A stretch of DNA of 64,000 nt, from positions 1 to 64,000 of the forward strand of contig AZLU01000049.1 in assembly GCA_002224055.1 (NCBI GenBank), written 5' to 3'. A program made the position numbers and the translations under genes. Of the stretch, positions 36,567-49,756 are shown one piece after another. The notes under the pieces were generated by a model that saw only the letters and a list, made by a program, of their open reading frames with translations, searched no databases and was not told the DNA's origin. Position 1 is the stretch's first letter. Every line of letters begins with the position of its first letter. The stretch is from Pezizomycotina sp. ARF18 (lineage: Eukaryota; Ascomycota).

Positions 36567-37732
36567 CTATGCTTTTAATCTGTGCCCGTGGATGTCCTCC
36601 TTCGCGTCTACCACCAGGAACCTACCAAGGCAAAGACAAGTTAGCCTAACCATTACATCTTACCACTCCAAAGAAGTCTGAGAGAAGAGAGATAAGAAAC
36701 CACCGGTACCACCAATACGTCGGTATATCGTCGCCGCGTGCCACAAGCTGTGAGCATCGATCGCATCCCACACTGGAGGAAAATCCAGCAGCTCAAGGCT
36801 CATCGCCGCGATCAACCACGTCACGATAAGTCCCGGCCACGCCGCCCACGGCCTCCTCAGCCTCGAGTAGTAGCTGCAGCTGTAGTACGTCCACAGGCAA
36901 TTCTGCAGCGATCCCACGATCACGTTCGCGGCCATGTTGTACGTGTAATCCCACCTGACAAACTGCAAATAAAACACATGGCAAAAATACAAGAACGCGC
37001 ATATAGTCCCCCAGACTTGAATTTTGTAAAAAATTCTGCCGCCGCTCGTAGAGGCGAAATATCCGTACCGGAGCGTAAAAAACGAATACATTACGTTGCC
37101 CCCGCACCGAAGTAATCGAGCCTTTCGTGAGAGATGGAATCGCGCGTGTGGAACACGCTGGAGAAGAACCAGCACGCACATACCGACGTAGCTTAGCCAC
37201 TCGTAAGTACCTCCTCATAGGGTATGATTTGGGTAATTCGCGCTGGATGTGCGGAGCCCCGCAGGTGCTGGTGCCCGTTCATTATTGAGAATAGGACGGA
37301 AAAGGTTCCTGGATGCCGTAGAGCGGAGGACGGCCATTTGCCGTGGAACTGCTCGATGGATTTGTGGTCGCGGATGCGTTCGGTGTTATATGGCGCTGGC
37401 AGACGTAGTCGCACTCGGAGGGGCAGTCCCAGAAGAGGAGGCGGAGGTGGAGGGGTAGGCGGACGGATGAACCCGGTTGGCAGTTTTTCGTCCCTACATC
37501 TCTACACAGAAAAAAAAAAAAAGCAAGCAAGTGTTAGTTTGATAAATAATCCGCGAAAAAAAAAAGCGGTGACAGGGAATTGGGTCTTACTTCGACGCAA
37601 TCTTGGAACTCCGGGAGGTCGTCGCCGACGGAACGCGAGCGCGGGCTAGCTAGGCCAGTAGGAGCGCGAGGATCAATGCCCATGTTAGGAGCGAGGATGC
37701 TGCGGAACGTGTGAGCCCCCTAATTGTCGCAT
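36567..37732 (-). CDS. PER1: Per1-like GPI-phospholipase (CREST family)
   Basis: ER membrane protein that removes the sn-2 acyl chain from GPI anchors so that a C26 chain can be added. The N-terminus has a hydrophobic signal (LLTWALILALLLA), then VGDDLPEFQDCVE. The Cys-rich part CDYVCQRHIT and QFHGKW with the block SVLFSIMNGHQHL are diagnostic. Several membrane helices follow, then the catalytic region WLIAAMSLELLDFPP and DAIDAHSLWHAATI with its conserved His residues. The last exon encodes WFLVVDAKEDIHGHRLKA and stops at 36567-36569. The last intron is only 42 nt (36622-36663) with a GGCTAAC branch site. The start is set at 37732 because the signal helix follows directly after a frame change. 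The C-terminal HxRLKA fits a cytosolic tail. Confidence 0.92.
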
Positions 37733-40009
37733 GTCTTGACCGGGACGCCGAAAAGGATGACTGACTGACGACTTCGAGCTTTATAGGAAAATGGTAGTGT
37801 ACAGCTAGAAGAAAGGGAAGAACATCACAATGAGTTTTAAAATTGTACAATGTCTGGACAGGTGGAGTGAATTGATGAAAATTGGAAATCGGAAATAAAA
37901 TACGAACACCTGAGATAAGGTGAGAAAGTAAGCAATGTCGCGCAGCAAAGCCAACTTTTGAAGATCTGTTTATATTTCTAACTATACATTGCCGATAGTG
38001 GCTTAACAAATTTGTGTTGGTGCTGCATCCTTTTTCTTTTTGCGGTTGCCGTACGCAGTGCGGCCCACTTATACGGTGACATATAAAAATTTGCTGCGAT
38101 CAGTGCCATTTCATTCGCATCATTGGAGCTGCCTCGAATGCAAGGAATTGCTGCATTGAGGGTGCATTTTATCACCGGATATTGTCATCATACATACGGG
38201 AACTTTTTTTTTCCATTTTTCAGAATACGAGAGCATACGCCCTCTGACAGTTTGGTCCAGGCTAGGATATCCTCTTTCGTGTGTAACGCTGGTTATTTAA
38301 CGAAGCTTTTGAAAAGCTTTCAAGGTTTTTTTGACCTTCGAGTTGTTATCAGCCTCCGTCATACTATAAGGCCGGATTCGAATTTGCTAGGAATTGCAAA
38401 AAGCATTGCAAATGGCGACTTCCGGCTACGTCATTAAACAGTACGCGCGATCAATCATCAAAAAGCTTCACCGTCATCGTTTAAGCGCACTTTGCTGCTT
38501 GCGCATCTCTCTAAGCAACCAAGCTCAACCAAGCTCCAATGTTAAAAGGGAACCTTTGGAGCTCTTGTCTCGATCCAAGGGATATTTATTCCGGGCGGAG
38601 CTGCAAGAAATGGGTTTTTCCCACCTTTCTCACAAAAGCCAAGATTTACCCAAGAGGAACCAAGAGATCGTCTAAGGTGTTCTAAAAGACGCGAAGTGCA
38701 TCGCCAAGTGTCTGGGGAAAGCTATTCCGTACAGTATGTACATATCGCTTTGTTTTGAACGCGAAAGTACCGTTTTGCATTTTTTCACTTCGAGGGAAGG
38801 GGGGGAGAATAAAAAAAGAAGCAAAATAACGAGCGATCCTACTGGGGACAGATTGAGCTCTACAGATCGGAATGTCATCGCTCTCACGATGATTTCGAAT
38901 GTGCGCCTCGGCGAAGTTCATATTCAAAAGATATCGGGGCTATAATTACTGAAAAGAAAAATTTGTTGTTGCGAAAGATCCGGACTTGAAGCGATATCGG
39001 GCGCGATTTCTCGTTTTCTTGCCTTCTCTTTGTTCACAGGAATCAAAAGGATCTCGACTTGGCCGTGGTTTCGCTGTGAGCAAAGCAAGCGCCGAGGCGA
39101 CGAGAGCACAGACCAGATTTCGGTGGGTTGGCCAATTAAAACCGTGAAAAACCCGAACGCAAGGAAAAAGTGTTGGGTTCGAAAGTGAATGTACCCAAAG
39201 TGACATTGAAGACGAGTTTTTTCCATCGCCTTGATATCTTCTTCTCGTCCTTTCTCGCTCATACTCTGACCTTATCGACTTTAAGGTACCTTCGCCTGAT
39301 AACGCGTCTCTGCGGTTTAGTCGATGGCAAGCAAAGCTTCTACTTGCAACTAACTGCTGTGGCAAGCAAAGAAACACGACTATAATTGTTTCGAGGTCCC
39401 TAACTATATCGGGACTTTACTTGGCGGATATTTCGGCAACGAGTATCGTTACTCTCCGGCCGGATATGAGCGAATTCCTTTTTAAGGCAAAAAAAAAAAA
39501 AAAAAAAAAAAATTGAGGCAGTAGGGACTGGGAAGTATCCGAAGTATTGCATTTTCCTTTTTTCCAGAGCTCCGATGCGTTAGGGAATAGGGATCTTCTA
39601 GCCCATGTTCCGCCCGGCGAACCAGAAAAAGCCCGCATCCACGCTTTTTGTGCTCTTTTTTCTCAGCCCTTTCCGCTTTTGCTTCTGGTTAATGCGCTTT
39701 GCTTCTTTTTTTTCCCCTCGTGTGTCTCTAAGAGTCTTTCCACGATAATGGAGAGACATTTTTAGTTACATTTTTTGAGGGAAGCCGCAAAAATTTTTTC
39801 TCCTGCTTTTTTGCCATTGGGTGGAGACTTGCTTGCCCTTTTTCCTTAAGACCTTTCCTTATCTCGCATGGTTATAACACCCCGACACAAGCAAGCACAA
39901 GCAAGCACCACGCTACCCAGGGAAGTTTGGGTGATTATGGGTGTAAGGGTCAATGAGCGATAGTAGTAGTAGTTAGTAGATAATATGGAAAAATTTTCAA
40001 AATATTAAA

Positions 40010-40044
<35 letters not shown>

Positions 40045-40182
40045 TAATATCAAGCGGAATTTTCTTTTTCCTCCTTGTTGGTGCGACTATAGCCCAATTG
40101 ATCGATCTTTCATGAACCACCTGATAAACTATTGGTTGCTTAGCTCCTATATATCTCTTTTTAGATCTTTTCTAATTTTCTT

Positions 40183-40216
<34 letters not shown>

Positions 40217-41378
40217 ATCTTACTTTTCAATTCTGCTTTTCTTTCGATTCCTTGTTTTGACATCTCTTCATCTTTTGTTTGGATCCTTTACATAATTTTA
40301 TTTCCATCACGAAAGCCCGGACTCTCACCAAGATATTCCCTCAAACAGTAAGTCTAGAAGCGTTTATATTTAATTCTCTCGTGTATATCCAATCAAAACA
40401 TCTGGTTACTTCTAATTAGAAACCTAGAAGCAATATTTCTCTATTCATCCAAAGCCAGCGATAGAAAGACCCCTCAAGAAAGAAAAAAAAAAACTTTCTA
40501 AAAATTTTGCGAAAAGTTATTATTTTTTTTTGGAGCACTTTAAAAAAAAAAAAAAAAAAAACCGCAACTCATTTTCCTTTTACTCACAATTTTTTCAATC
40601 AAATCCGATAGAAATACACCAACTCTTCTAAACAACAAGAACATACAGCTTTACCTCCTAACCGTCGCTCACATTCTACACGCTTACACGTCGCGAAAGG
40701 GGAGAAAAAACACGTCTTGGTTAACCATCTAACATATCTCATATATAGTCGTCATCTCGTCACTACATTTTTTTCTTCTTTTCTTTTAGGTGCAACTATC
40801 AGCACAGCACGTTTTGGATCTTCAAGAACGATTTGTGAAAGGCGAAGCGAAAGCTCGCAAAGCGGAAACCATCTTATCGCATTCGAAACCCGGAGAATTC
40901 CCGTTGGTCCTTTTTTTATTACGAACCCTTTCGAAAAACCGGATTTGCGTTTTTTGGAACAAGGGAGCGAGAACGCGAACGAAAGAACTCGAAACCCTTT
41001 TTTGGCGAAACGACGAGGACTTGGTGATTACCAATTATGAAAGGGAGAAGGGAAGAAGGCCAATTAGTCAAAAGTACTTTTGCGAAAGGGCAAAAAGATT
41101 GGAGGAAGATACGAAGCAAAAGTATTGAAGATAAAAATTCTCCTACATATCGCCGAATCTTACATAAAGGCGGAGAAAAAAAAAGCAGTAAGAATAGAGG
41201 AAAAAAAAAAAAAATCTCACCATCTATTCCCTGCTCCTTAACTACGGAGGAAAAGACAAAAGTTTGAAAAATTCGAAAAAAAGAAGGAAAAGCAAAGGAC
41301 TGCAGGAAGGGAAGAAAAGGAAAAAAAAAAAAAAAAAAAAAAAAGGAAAGAAAGAATCGAAAAGGACAAAGAGCAAAG
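37733..41378. other. Long intergenic region with microsatellites
   Basis: 3.6 kb upstream of SCH9 and of PER1 (divergent). Open frames at 38123-38675, 38946-39377 and 40717-41128 have no recognisable content. It contains (ATA)n at 40010-40042, (ATT)n at 40186-40215 and several A-runs. The last kilobase has intron-like TTTTAG/GTGCAA sequence near 40790 and is probably the long SCH9 leader. Confidence 0.5.
40010..40215. repeat. Inverted pair of trinucleotide microsatellites
   Basis: (ATA)11 at 40010-40042 and (ATT)10 at 40186-40215 are complementary and 143 bases apart, so a transcript or single strand could fold them into a stem of about 30 bp. Confidence 0.75.
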
Positions 41379-44300
41379 ATGGTGTTGAATATCAACCTGT
41401 TCACGGCTATTCGTCATAGTAGCACGAAACAGCAAAGCAATAATAGGGACAATAAGGACAATAAGGAACTGCAAGGAAAAGGAAAAGAACGGTACCAAGA
41501 ACGACGGGAGCAGCAGTAGTACTTCCAATAACGGTGGTAATAACGTTGATGTGAGATGCACCTCCGCCTCGCCCCCGATCCTAAACAGCAGCAGCATCTC
41601 TCTCCTCTTTCTTCCTCCGCTGCCAACACAACAACCACGAAACCCACTACAGCTACTACGACATCCACCACCACCACCAATACATCCTCTCTCAGCTCTG
41701 TTCCGACAACCCCAACATCCACGACTCCACCATACTCCTTCTCCTCCTCTCGCAAACAATCATCACCGTCGAAGAAAACAGCAGCAACTCCATCCCTCAC
41801 TACCGTTAAACAAGCTGAACCCACGACAGCAGTAGACATCGAGCACTCGATAAGAGACCTCCAGCTATCATCTACTACCGTCAACCAGTCTGGGAGCAAG
41901 AGATCTTCCAGGAACTCCTGGCCGCACCACCGCTATCCAGATCGACATCCTCTACTTTACAGCAACTTGGACAGGAGAGAAAGCAGTCTAATACAACTCC
42001 TTCTAACGCCACTGCGGCAACGTCAAACGTCGTTGCATCTTCACACAAACCTCGGCTGTCCGTGAACGCTGTTGAGAATTCAACTACAGCGACAGATTTG
42101 CTTCGAATGGCCATGGCTCAAAGGTATGAACTTTTTTTTTTCCTTTGCCCAATTTCCCCGCCTTTGCCACAGATTATTATAGGCCTTCTCGTTGCACAAA
42201 AAACAACTCCCACAAGGATGGTTTCTACCAACTTATAAAAACTCGAAGGAGATATATGTCGATCAAGAGCTTCATTCCTTTTCCCTTGGAGTAATTTCTA
42301 TTTCATCAGCTCTTTTCTCCACTGCTTGACAGAGTTTATCAATACAGCGTATTGAAATACCCTTCTCGGCCCTCATTTCTTGGCTTTTTTCCCTCCCGCC
42401 AAAGAATTTTTATTATAGTGCCCTATCTCTGTGCTATTTATGACACCCGTCAGGCACAGCTTAGGCGACATAAATTCTGCAAACAGGAATATGTATAAAC
42501 TTACATCTATTCGGTCTTTCTCGATACCTTGAAGAGCGATTTACTTCATTGGAATCCCTTTCACACTGTTCTTTCTTCGAATATTGTCGCTTGAATACAA
42601 TTGTGATTTTTCCCCTCCTTCTTAGTCAATCCATTTTTCCCCACCTTTCATTATTTATTTTTCTGCTTCTCTTTTTGCCCCTTCGCTTGTTTTTGAAACA
42701 AAGTTTAGCTCTCCTTCTAGCTTTTGATTATCCAGAAAAATTCCTTCTACCTTTGCCCTACAAACCTTTTCTTTCCCTCTTTTTTTTTTTTTTTTAAATT
42801 TCTTCCGGAATTTTCTAGTTTTACGTGATGACGTTGTAATAAAGTATCGCTAATAACTTCCTTCTACCCGACAGTGGTGGACTCTTACATAGTCGGACGA
42901 CGAGGAGCGTCTGGAGGAACCTCAACACCCCGTCCGGATATGGTAGATAAGAGAATTCCTGGGATCATGCATACTTTCCAGCAGGTCTGTAACACCGGTT
43001 TTTCAAGCCTTTACTCTCGCCGCAGACGCCAGCTGAGGAGATTGGAACAAAAGAAGATGCTGCAGTCACAATCTCTGTGGTGCCTCGTTCTGCCCCTTCA
43101 CTATTTACTCCTTTTTTGAAAGATTTTCTCCGTGCACTTCTCCGTCCGTGTCTTCTTTTCCGGAGACCAAATCACCGAGCTGACAATACTTCCATCATCT
43201 AATTTGAAGGATACTCCGCCTGCTACACCTCGGGCAACTATATCGGCGGGATCCGAGGCAGCTACACCTCCGGAAATTCCACCCCCGCCACTAACGGCGC
43301 CATCGTCGACGTCTTCCGGACGCAAACACAGCCGCGCCCACAATTGGCGTCTCCAAAGGCCGCTTAACCGTCAGGATCATCTCGGCTCGAAACTTGAGAA
43401 CAACCCAAACAGTCCAATGGCCCACAAGATCCCTATGTGTCTGTACATTCGAAAGCAATGAGTTTATTTCCAAAGTCCACAAAAGCCCGGAGACTCAGCT
43501 ACCAAAGCTATGGGAATTCCAGGCCAAAAGGCATCTCTATACCATGCGCAGCGTCAAAGCTCCAATTCCAACCTGAAAGAGCTTGCTGGCAAGAGGGATC
43601 ACAGCTCCGAGTTGGGACCATGAAGCGGTCTTGTAAGTTGCCATTGTTCATTATTTTTTTATACGCGCATACATTACTTGAAGAGAAACAATACTGACCG
43701 TTTGTTTCAATCAATAGCGATGTCGTTCAAGAACATTCCGAAATAGGGATCACTATATAAAGAGAAGATCAGGAATCGTTCTACGGGACCGTTCGCATAT
43801 GTCCGGTCCTAAAGCACGAAGGCATAGTTGTAGATGACTGGTTTCTCTTCAGGCACGCTCTGAGGCGGAGAAATCTCAGGTTAGCGGAGAAATCCAGCTT
43901 CGAATGATTTATGAGAAGACATCGAAGAGGCATTACGGACCCGGTGACTTCACAATCTCCGTCTAATCGGTAAAGGTAAGCGTTTGGTGACCCTGAACTT
44001 TCAAATTGCGTGTAAAACTGTCGCTGATCAAAAATCAGGTACCTTTGGTCAAGTGTATCAGGTGAGAAAGAAGGATACGAATCGGATTTATGCTATGAAG
44101 GTGCTTTCGAAGAAGGTCATAGTCCAGAAGAAAGAAGTTGCCCATACCATTGGGAGAGGAATATTCTCGTCCGAACGGCTACTACGGAATCTCCGTTCAT
44201 TGTCGGCTCAAATTTTCCTTCCAGACGCCGACTGATCTATACCTCGTCACCGACTACATGTCTGGTGGAGAGCTGTTCTGCATCTGCAAAAGGAGGGTCG

Positions 44301-45350
44301 CTTCTCCGAAGCGCGTGCCAAATTCTACATCGCGGAGCTGATCCTCGCTCTAGAGCACCTCCACAACCATGATATCGTTTACCGAGATCTGAAGCCAGAA
44401 AACATCCTTCTGGACGCCAATGGCACATCGCACTTTGCGATTTTGGCCTCTCCAAGTCGAATCTTGCTCGAATATGACCACATACTTTCTGCGGTACGAC
44501 TGAGTATCTCGCCCCGGAAGTTCTGCTGGATGAACAGGGTTTACACGAAGATGGTCGATTTCTGGTCCCTTGGCGTTTTGGTGTTCGAGATGTGCTGCGG
44601 ATGGAGCCCATTTTATGCCGAAGACACCCAGCAATGTATAAGAACATTGCATTTGGCAAGGTCCGGTTCCCTAAGGATGCTTTGAGCAGGAGGGCGCAGC
44701 TTTTGTCAAGGGGTATGTAGTCCACCGATTATTTATCATTCTAGAGATAAAGCTTGTCACAAATTGTCTAACCGATAACACCCCCTCTGGAAATAGTTAC
44801 TTAATTAGAACCCGAAGCATCGTCTCGGTGCGACACGGGATGCAGCTGAACCTGAAGGAGCACCATTCTTTACGACGTTGACTGGCAAGCTCTTCTTAGC
44901 AAGAAGAGCATCCCTCCATTCAAGCCAACACCTAACCTCGGAAACCGATACCTCCATTTCGATCCTGAATTCACGAATGCACCCATGACCGGGTCACTCA
45001 ATGCTAGGGCTGCAGCCGCAGCAGCCGGAAACATAGCTTCTACTCCTCTCTCCCCGACAATGCAGGCGAATTTCCGTGGCTTCACCTTCGTGGATGAGAG
45101 CAGTATTGACGACCACTTTGGGCAATAGATTGCCGACGTATGGACGAAGACACCGACAACAACGGTTGGGGCAACGAAGATAGGTTGATACTCCAAAGCA
45201 ACTAGATTCAGATGATGAGGATTCCAGGAATTTCAACAGAATGAGCGGCATCGTCAAAACTGGGGAGCACGACGACCTTTTCAACACCGGCACTTTGAAA
45301 TATAAAATTTTTCTGCAGTGCAAGATATTGTTTAATTGCGCAGCAGTTTG

Positions 45351-45351
<1 letters not shown>
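41379..45351 (+). CDS. SCH9: AGC protein kinase Sch9 homologue
   Basis: TORC1-controlled AGC kinase that links nutrients to ribosome synthesis, growth and stress. The start at 41379 gives [14 protein letters not shown], followed by a Ser/Thr/Pro-rich region. The C2 domain shows [16 protein letters not shown] and [13 protein letters not shown] (about 43350-43470). The kinase domain has LRLIGKG split by an intron (43976-44038) from [12 protein letters not shown], then YAMKVLSKK (ATP lysine), [17 protein letters not shown] (about 44370-44425), the [18 protein letters not shown] activation segment (about 44475-44540) and [20 protein letters not shown]. The hydrophobic motif [13 protein letters not shown] lies at about 45070-45110. 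The frame just after it has TAG at 45126, but an adjacent frame continues with NNGWGNEDR and [13 protein letters not shown] to TGA 45349-45351, as in fungal Sch9 tails. Many one-base frame shifts are present. Confidence 0.92.
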
Positions 45352-45382
<31 letters not shown>

Positions 45383-47317
45383 TAATTGAAACTTAAGCAT
45401 TGGAGAATGGGAAGGTAAATGGGATAACCTTGGGTCTAAGGGCGTATCCTTTTGAATAATGTATCGAGGTCCTCGTATTCTTACTGATATGGTTGTAATT
45501 TTGCTGCAATATCGCTTTTTTTTTTTTTTTTTTGCGTCGTTCTTGAGCTTTGGGTTCCTTCCGCTCCTCCCATTCTTTTTGTACTACCATGATCACAAAT
45601 CCTTTCTTTTGACTATTGTAATGCCCTCGTTCCCCCTTCTTCCCCTATTTTTTTCTCTCTAATTTATTCTCCTTTTGTATATTTTATTCTTATATTTCTG
45701 TTTTTATGGGTTCTTCCTTTACAGATGACGATGAACAATGCGCATGACTTTAACGTATCTCCTTGCTCTTATGTCTACTTTTCTTTTCTAATTACTTGTT
45801 CCAATAATCCTCTAGTTCACTATTAGTATATGCATTGACAAGGTATCATGTTTTAGTCTTGATTTAAGAAAAGAAAACACTTTCTGGTTCCGCTTATGTT
45901 TTCCAAAGTCACTACTGTATTTCGTTTTTCTCACACTAATTTGTCTTTGGACTTGTTATCACAATATCACAATATCACAAACGTCAACTAAAAAACACAA
46001 AAAATGCCGTAACGCGAAGCATCAACAGATATACACGCCTATCTAAAGAAGTTCGTGAAGGAAGTTAGAGACCGTTCCAGTAATCTGTTTTTCCTTTTTA
46101 ATTCACGCTCTTATGTATTACGCACCCTTCCATGGCACTACTTTCTTCACATTTTTAGTAGTTTTTTTTTTTTCCTGTATACTTAAGTAATTACCAATTA
46201 ACCAAAAAAAATATTTAAAAATGAACTTGGGTTTTATGACCTCCAGTGTCGGTTTGTGCAGTCAGTTATACGACTATTGCCTTTGTTTGTTTAATTTATA
46301 ATATATCGTCGGATCTTTGAGTATCTTCTCCGAGTATTCTGGTACACATATAGCTTTAATATATATATATATATATTTAAGACGGGGATTTTTTTTGCAA
46401 TCAACTGGGGAGTTTGATAGATCCATATATCCGGGGTTACAGCGAATATTTTCGATTTATAATCACGCGAAACGTTGAATTTTTTGTTTTTCTAGTCAGG
46501 GTTTTTTTAAGCGAGAAGCGAAGATGCACTAACCTAAGCGAGAATGACGGCGAATTGCAGTCGAATTTTTTTTTTTTTTAATACTTTTCGATTTATACTT
46601 ATATACCATGAACCCCAAGTATCTATTATTTCCTGGATGATTGGAGATAATAGGGAGAATATAATAATATGTGCCTCAATTTCATAGCTATAATATACTG
46701 GTTTAACAAAGGCTAAAAAAAAAGAGTGACATTCAATATAATATCCAAGGGGGAAAAAATAAAAGAAAAACATGTTCGTAATAATCATGGATGCCAAAGT
46801 TATCAAGGAAACAATGCACGCCAAGAAGGAAAAAAAAAAAGAAAGAAAGAAAGTGGTATGGACGGATTATAAAGTGAAGGGAAAGAGGGTATTTGACAAA
46901 GGGTGAAAAAAGGAGAAATACATCCAAAGATTACCGTCATCGACAAAAAGGTATGGAGAAAAAATAAAAAATTAAATCCCAATAATAGAGATATTGTTAA
47001 GCACGATCAAGAAGATTGAAACAAGAACAAATGACGATCCAACTTCCAAAAGAAGTAAAAAACAACCAAAACAACACCATCGTAAGACCAGGGGCGAATG
47101 CGATTATGAGTACGGTGAGGATAATAAATGTTAGAATGAAGAAACGGACATTATGGATCAATTTCCAGCATAAAAGGATCCGCTTGCTGCGAAAAGCGAA
47201 CCGATAACACAATTATGACGCATCGCATTTTAACGAAGATGAAAAGCCTAACGCTCATGAGAAATTTGATTCCATTGTCAAGATTCCCGTTTGGGTCGGA
47301 ACCAAAAAAATACTTGC
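45352..47317. other. Intergenic between convergent genes
   Basis: Very AT-rich, with A/T-runs at 45350-45377 and 45517-45532 and an (AT)n run near 46360-46376. The open frames at 46534-47212 are Phe/Ile/Lys-rich and not called. Confidence 0.5.
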
Positions 47318-49756
47318 TTATCTGGGACACGTGATTGGGAAAACTTTGCGGCTGGTTAAATCGATAGAGTATTCAACGATGCCGGCGGTTGTAGCCACAT
47401 ACCTACAGAAAGTTGTACCTATCTCAGCAATTGATCCCCCGTCGAAATTTTAGAGGTGGAGTTAAAACTTACAATTTTTTGCCATCACAGCTTAGTGTGC
47501 ATCCGGTGATGTCAACCTCGTCGCCGTGCAAGTCACTTGAACTCTCGTGGACAGTGACAGAGTGAACCCTTCCGTCCCTTTGAGAATGGGAGGATCGAGA
47601 TGCGCTGCTTCGCTCGAGAAGCGGACCCCTCCTAACGTACTCATAACGTGCAAGGCGATGCCGCGCCGTCCTGGTACTCCTACTGTCGTTTTGATTTCCA
47701 TTACGTTCGTGCTGCGCACTGCCAGAGGCTCCCTCGTTGCCCGACCTCGTGGATACCAGATGCCACTGATACGGGTAATCATCCGAATTGCTCGACTCAC
47801 CAGCCGTAGGAGCTACCTCACGCCGACGAGACAATTCTCCGTTGCGGCGACGCGTGCGTTCGAGGTATTCACGCTGAAGGAATGACGAAGAAGGAGGCAA
47901 CGTTCCGGACCGAGAGCTTTCTCTAGTTAAGTTTGGCGTCAAGGCCGACGCCGAAGTCGAGGCCAGAATGTGCCGGGTCAAAGCGGACGCTGGCGTCAGA
48001 ATTGCCGACGAAGCGGGCACGGACGACGCTGATGATATCGCAACAGACGATGAAGGACCATTTGCTGTGGTAACAGTGGACCGGTAAACGCCTGTGCCGG
48101 CTGAAAAAATGGAATCGTGGATGGGGCAGTCTCACTAGAGGACGGATCACGGGAATAGCGATGCTTTCTGCCGGCGAAGAACGCTCAGATGAGACGATAC
48201 TGGCGGGTCGCTGCTGAACTGCACGAACGCTTCGATACCTGAAGTACGCTTCGTCTTCAGCTTCGGCAGAACCGCTGTGACCATCGTGGCCTTCTTCATC
48301 AATATCGTGGTGAGAGTGATGACGTGGATCTTCAATCGTTGGAGAATCCGCAGCCGCATCCTCAGCGTCTTCGAAGAGACCCAAAATTTCCCTCTCGATG
48401 ATATTTTCTCCTTCAAGCTCGACCTCAATCACTTGGCGCTTGTAGAATCCTGACCTGACGTCCACGATCGACACGCGTCCGGTATGCTCGGCCCAAACAA
48501 GTAAATCCCAGGGCTCGGTGAGAACTGAACGCTCCTAACAGCCCCGACCTGAGTTTTCGGACGCGAGGAGAGGATAACCTCGAGAACAGGCGATTTACTA
48601 CCGGAATGACGAACATCGTGTCGTACGTCTCTAGAAAACTTTCGGGTATCAAAGATGGTGATTGTTCCTTCTTGAGATGCCACTGCACATAGCGTAGATG
48701 AAGGGGAGAAGCTTGTAGAAATAAGCGCTTCGGTGCCATTGCTGGTCGAAAACGGGGATGCGATGACATGACCCAGTTGCTGCAGGTCGTTGGGGAGTAC
48801 GGTAGGCCCGGCAGGTTATCTTCAGAAGCTAAAGAGTTTGGTGAAGGGTGGTAGAAGTGAACCTTGGGCGAGTCTCCGACGACGACGAGATGGCGGCCGT
48901 CGGGAGATATCGATGCGTGGTTTGTAGCAAATGAAAGGCGAAGTGTCGTCAATATTTCGAATTGGGAAAGGGAGAAAATGCGAACGACTGATCATTATTA
49001 CTAAAAAAAAAAAAAAAAAAAAAACGATTCGTAAGCCAAGAGAAAAAGTCAACTACATATAGAAGAACATACGTGATAACGGCGACTACATCCTCGTCGC
49101 TTTTTGTGATGCAGGTTTATGTAGCGTGATCGAGTTCACAATGCTGCCACCGAGCTCGGCAATGCGGACGTATTCGACATTTCTCTCGGCACATTCGTTC
49201 TCCGAAAGGAAGTGAACGAGTCCAGATTCATCTACGTAGATGGAGAGGTCGACAGGGTTCTCGCAAACAGCCGCTAGGGTCGTTGGTTGGCCTTGGCAGA
49301 TTCAGCGTTAATGGACGATTGGTCTCCAACGCGAATTGCCGCAAACTGCCCGTTTTCAACTCCCCAGCACATATCCAGCCATATTTCGCTCCGAGACACC
49401 TAGGTTCGAAGGGTAGAACGGCAATGAGTTTTCTTTCTCTGTTTCCGTATTAACGAGAAGACTTTTGAATCGTAGGATAGTACAGGATGTTCGGGAAGGC
49501 GAGCAGAGTAAGGATCGTAGCTGCCAGTGTCTGGAAAAAAGGAAAAGAAGGGAAAATTAAGCTCCAGAATTCAAGAGAAAAATTATACGCCGTCATCAGA
49601 CAAAAGAGAGATGAGGAGGGGAAGGGGAGTGGGGAGTGGGGAGTTAAACTCGCTTCAAACACCCCAACAAGACAGACTGCCACTTACTTGAAGGGTATAG
49701 GTGCATTGTAGTATATTGAAGAAGCTTGTGTTTGGAGAAATGACGTCTCCTGTGAA
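47318..49756 (-). CDS. WD-repeat protein with a DUF2415-type C-terminus
   Basis: A fungal WD40 protein of unknown role. From its N-terminal side it shows KLIAVLPFEPRCLGAKYGWI (about 49370-49430), CENPVDLSIYVDESGLVHFL, HASISPDGRHLVVVGDSPKV (about 48855-48915) and a second blade with SQEGTITIFDTRKFSRDVRH. Next come SPSPGIYLFG and GRVSIVDVRSGFYKRQVIEV, then a long acidic and Ser-rich insert with a His-rich stretch (DPRHHSHHDID). It closes with VDITGCTLSCDGKKL, a 70-nt intron (47403-47472), and YVATTAGIVEYSIDLTSR, stopping at 47318-47320. The closing block fits DUF2415 (PF10313). The first exon was not resolved; an acceptor at 49757 shows that coding starts further right, perhaps near 50.1 kb. 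Several one-base frame shifts occur. Confidence 0.8.

Noticed and set aside
38123-39377. Several 70-140 codon open frames between PER1 and SCH9
   Set aside because: Open on both strands at once, no family resemblance and no conserved splice sites.
40717-41128. Open frames just before SCH9
   Set aside because: Two overlapping frames in the purine-rich leader of SCH9 with no recognisable content.
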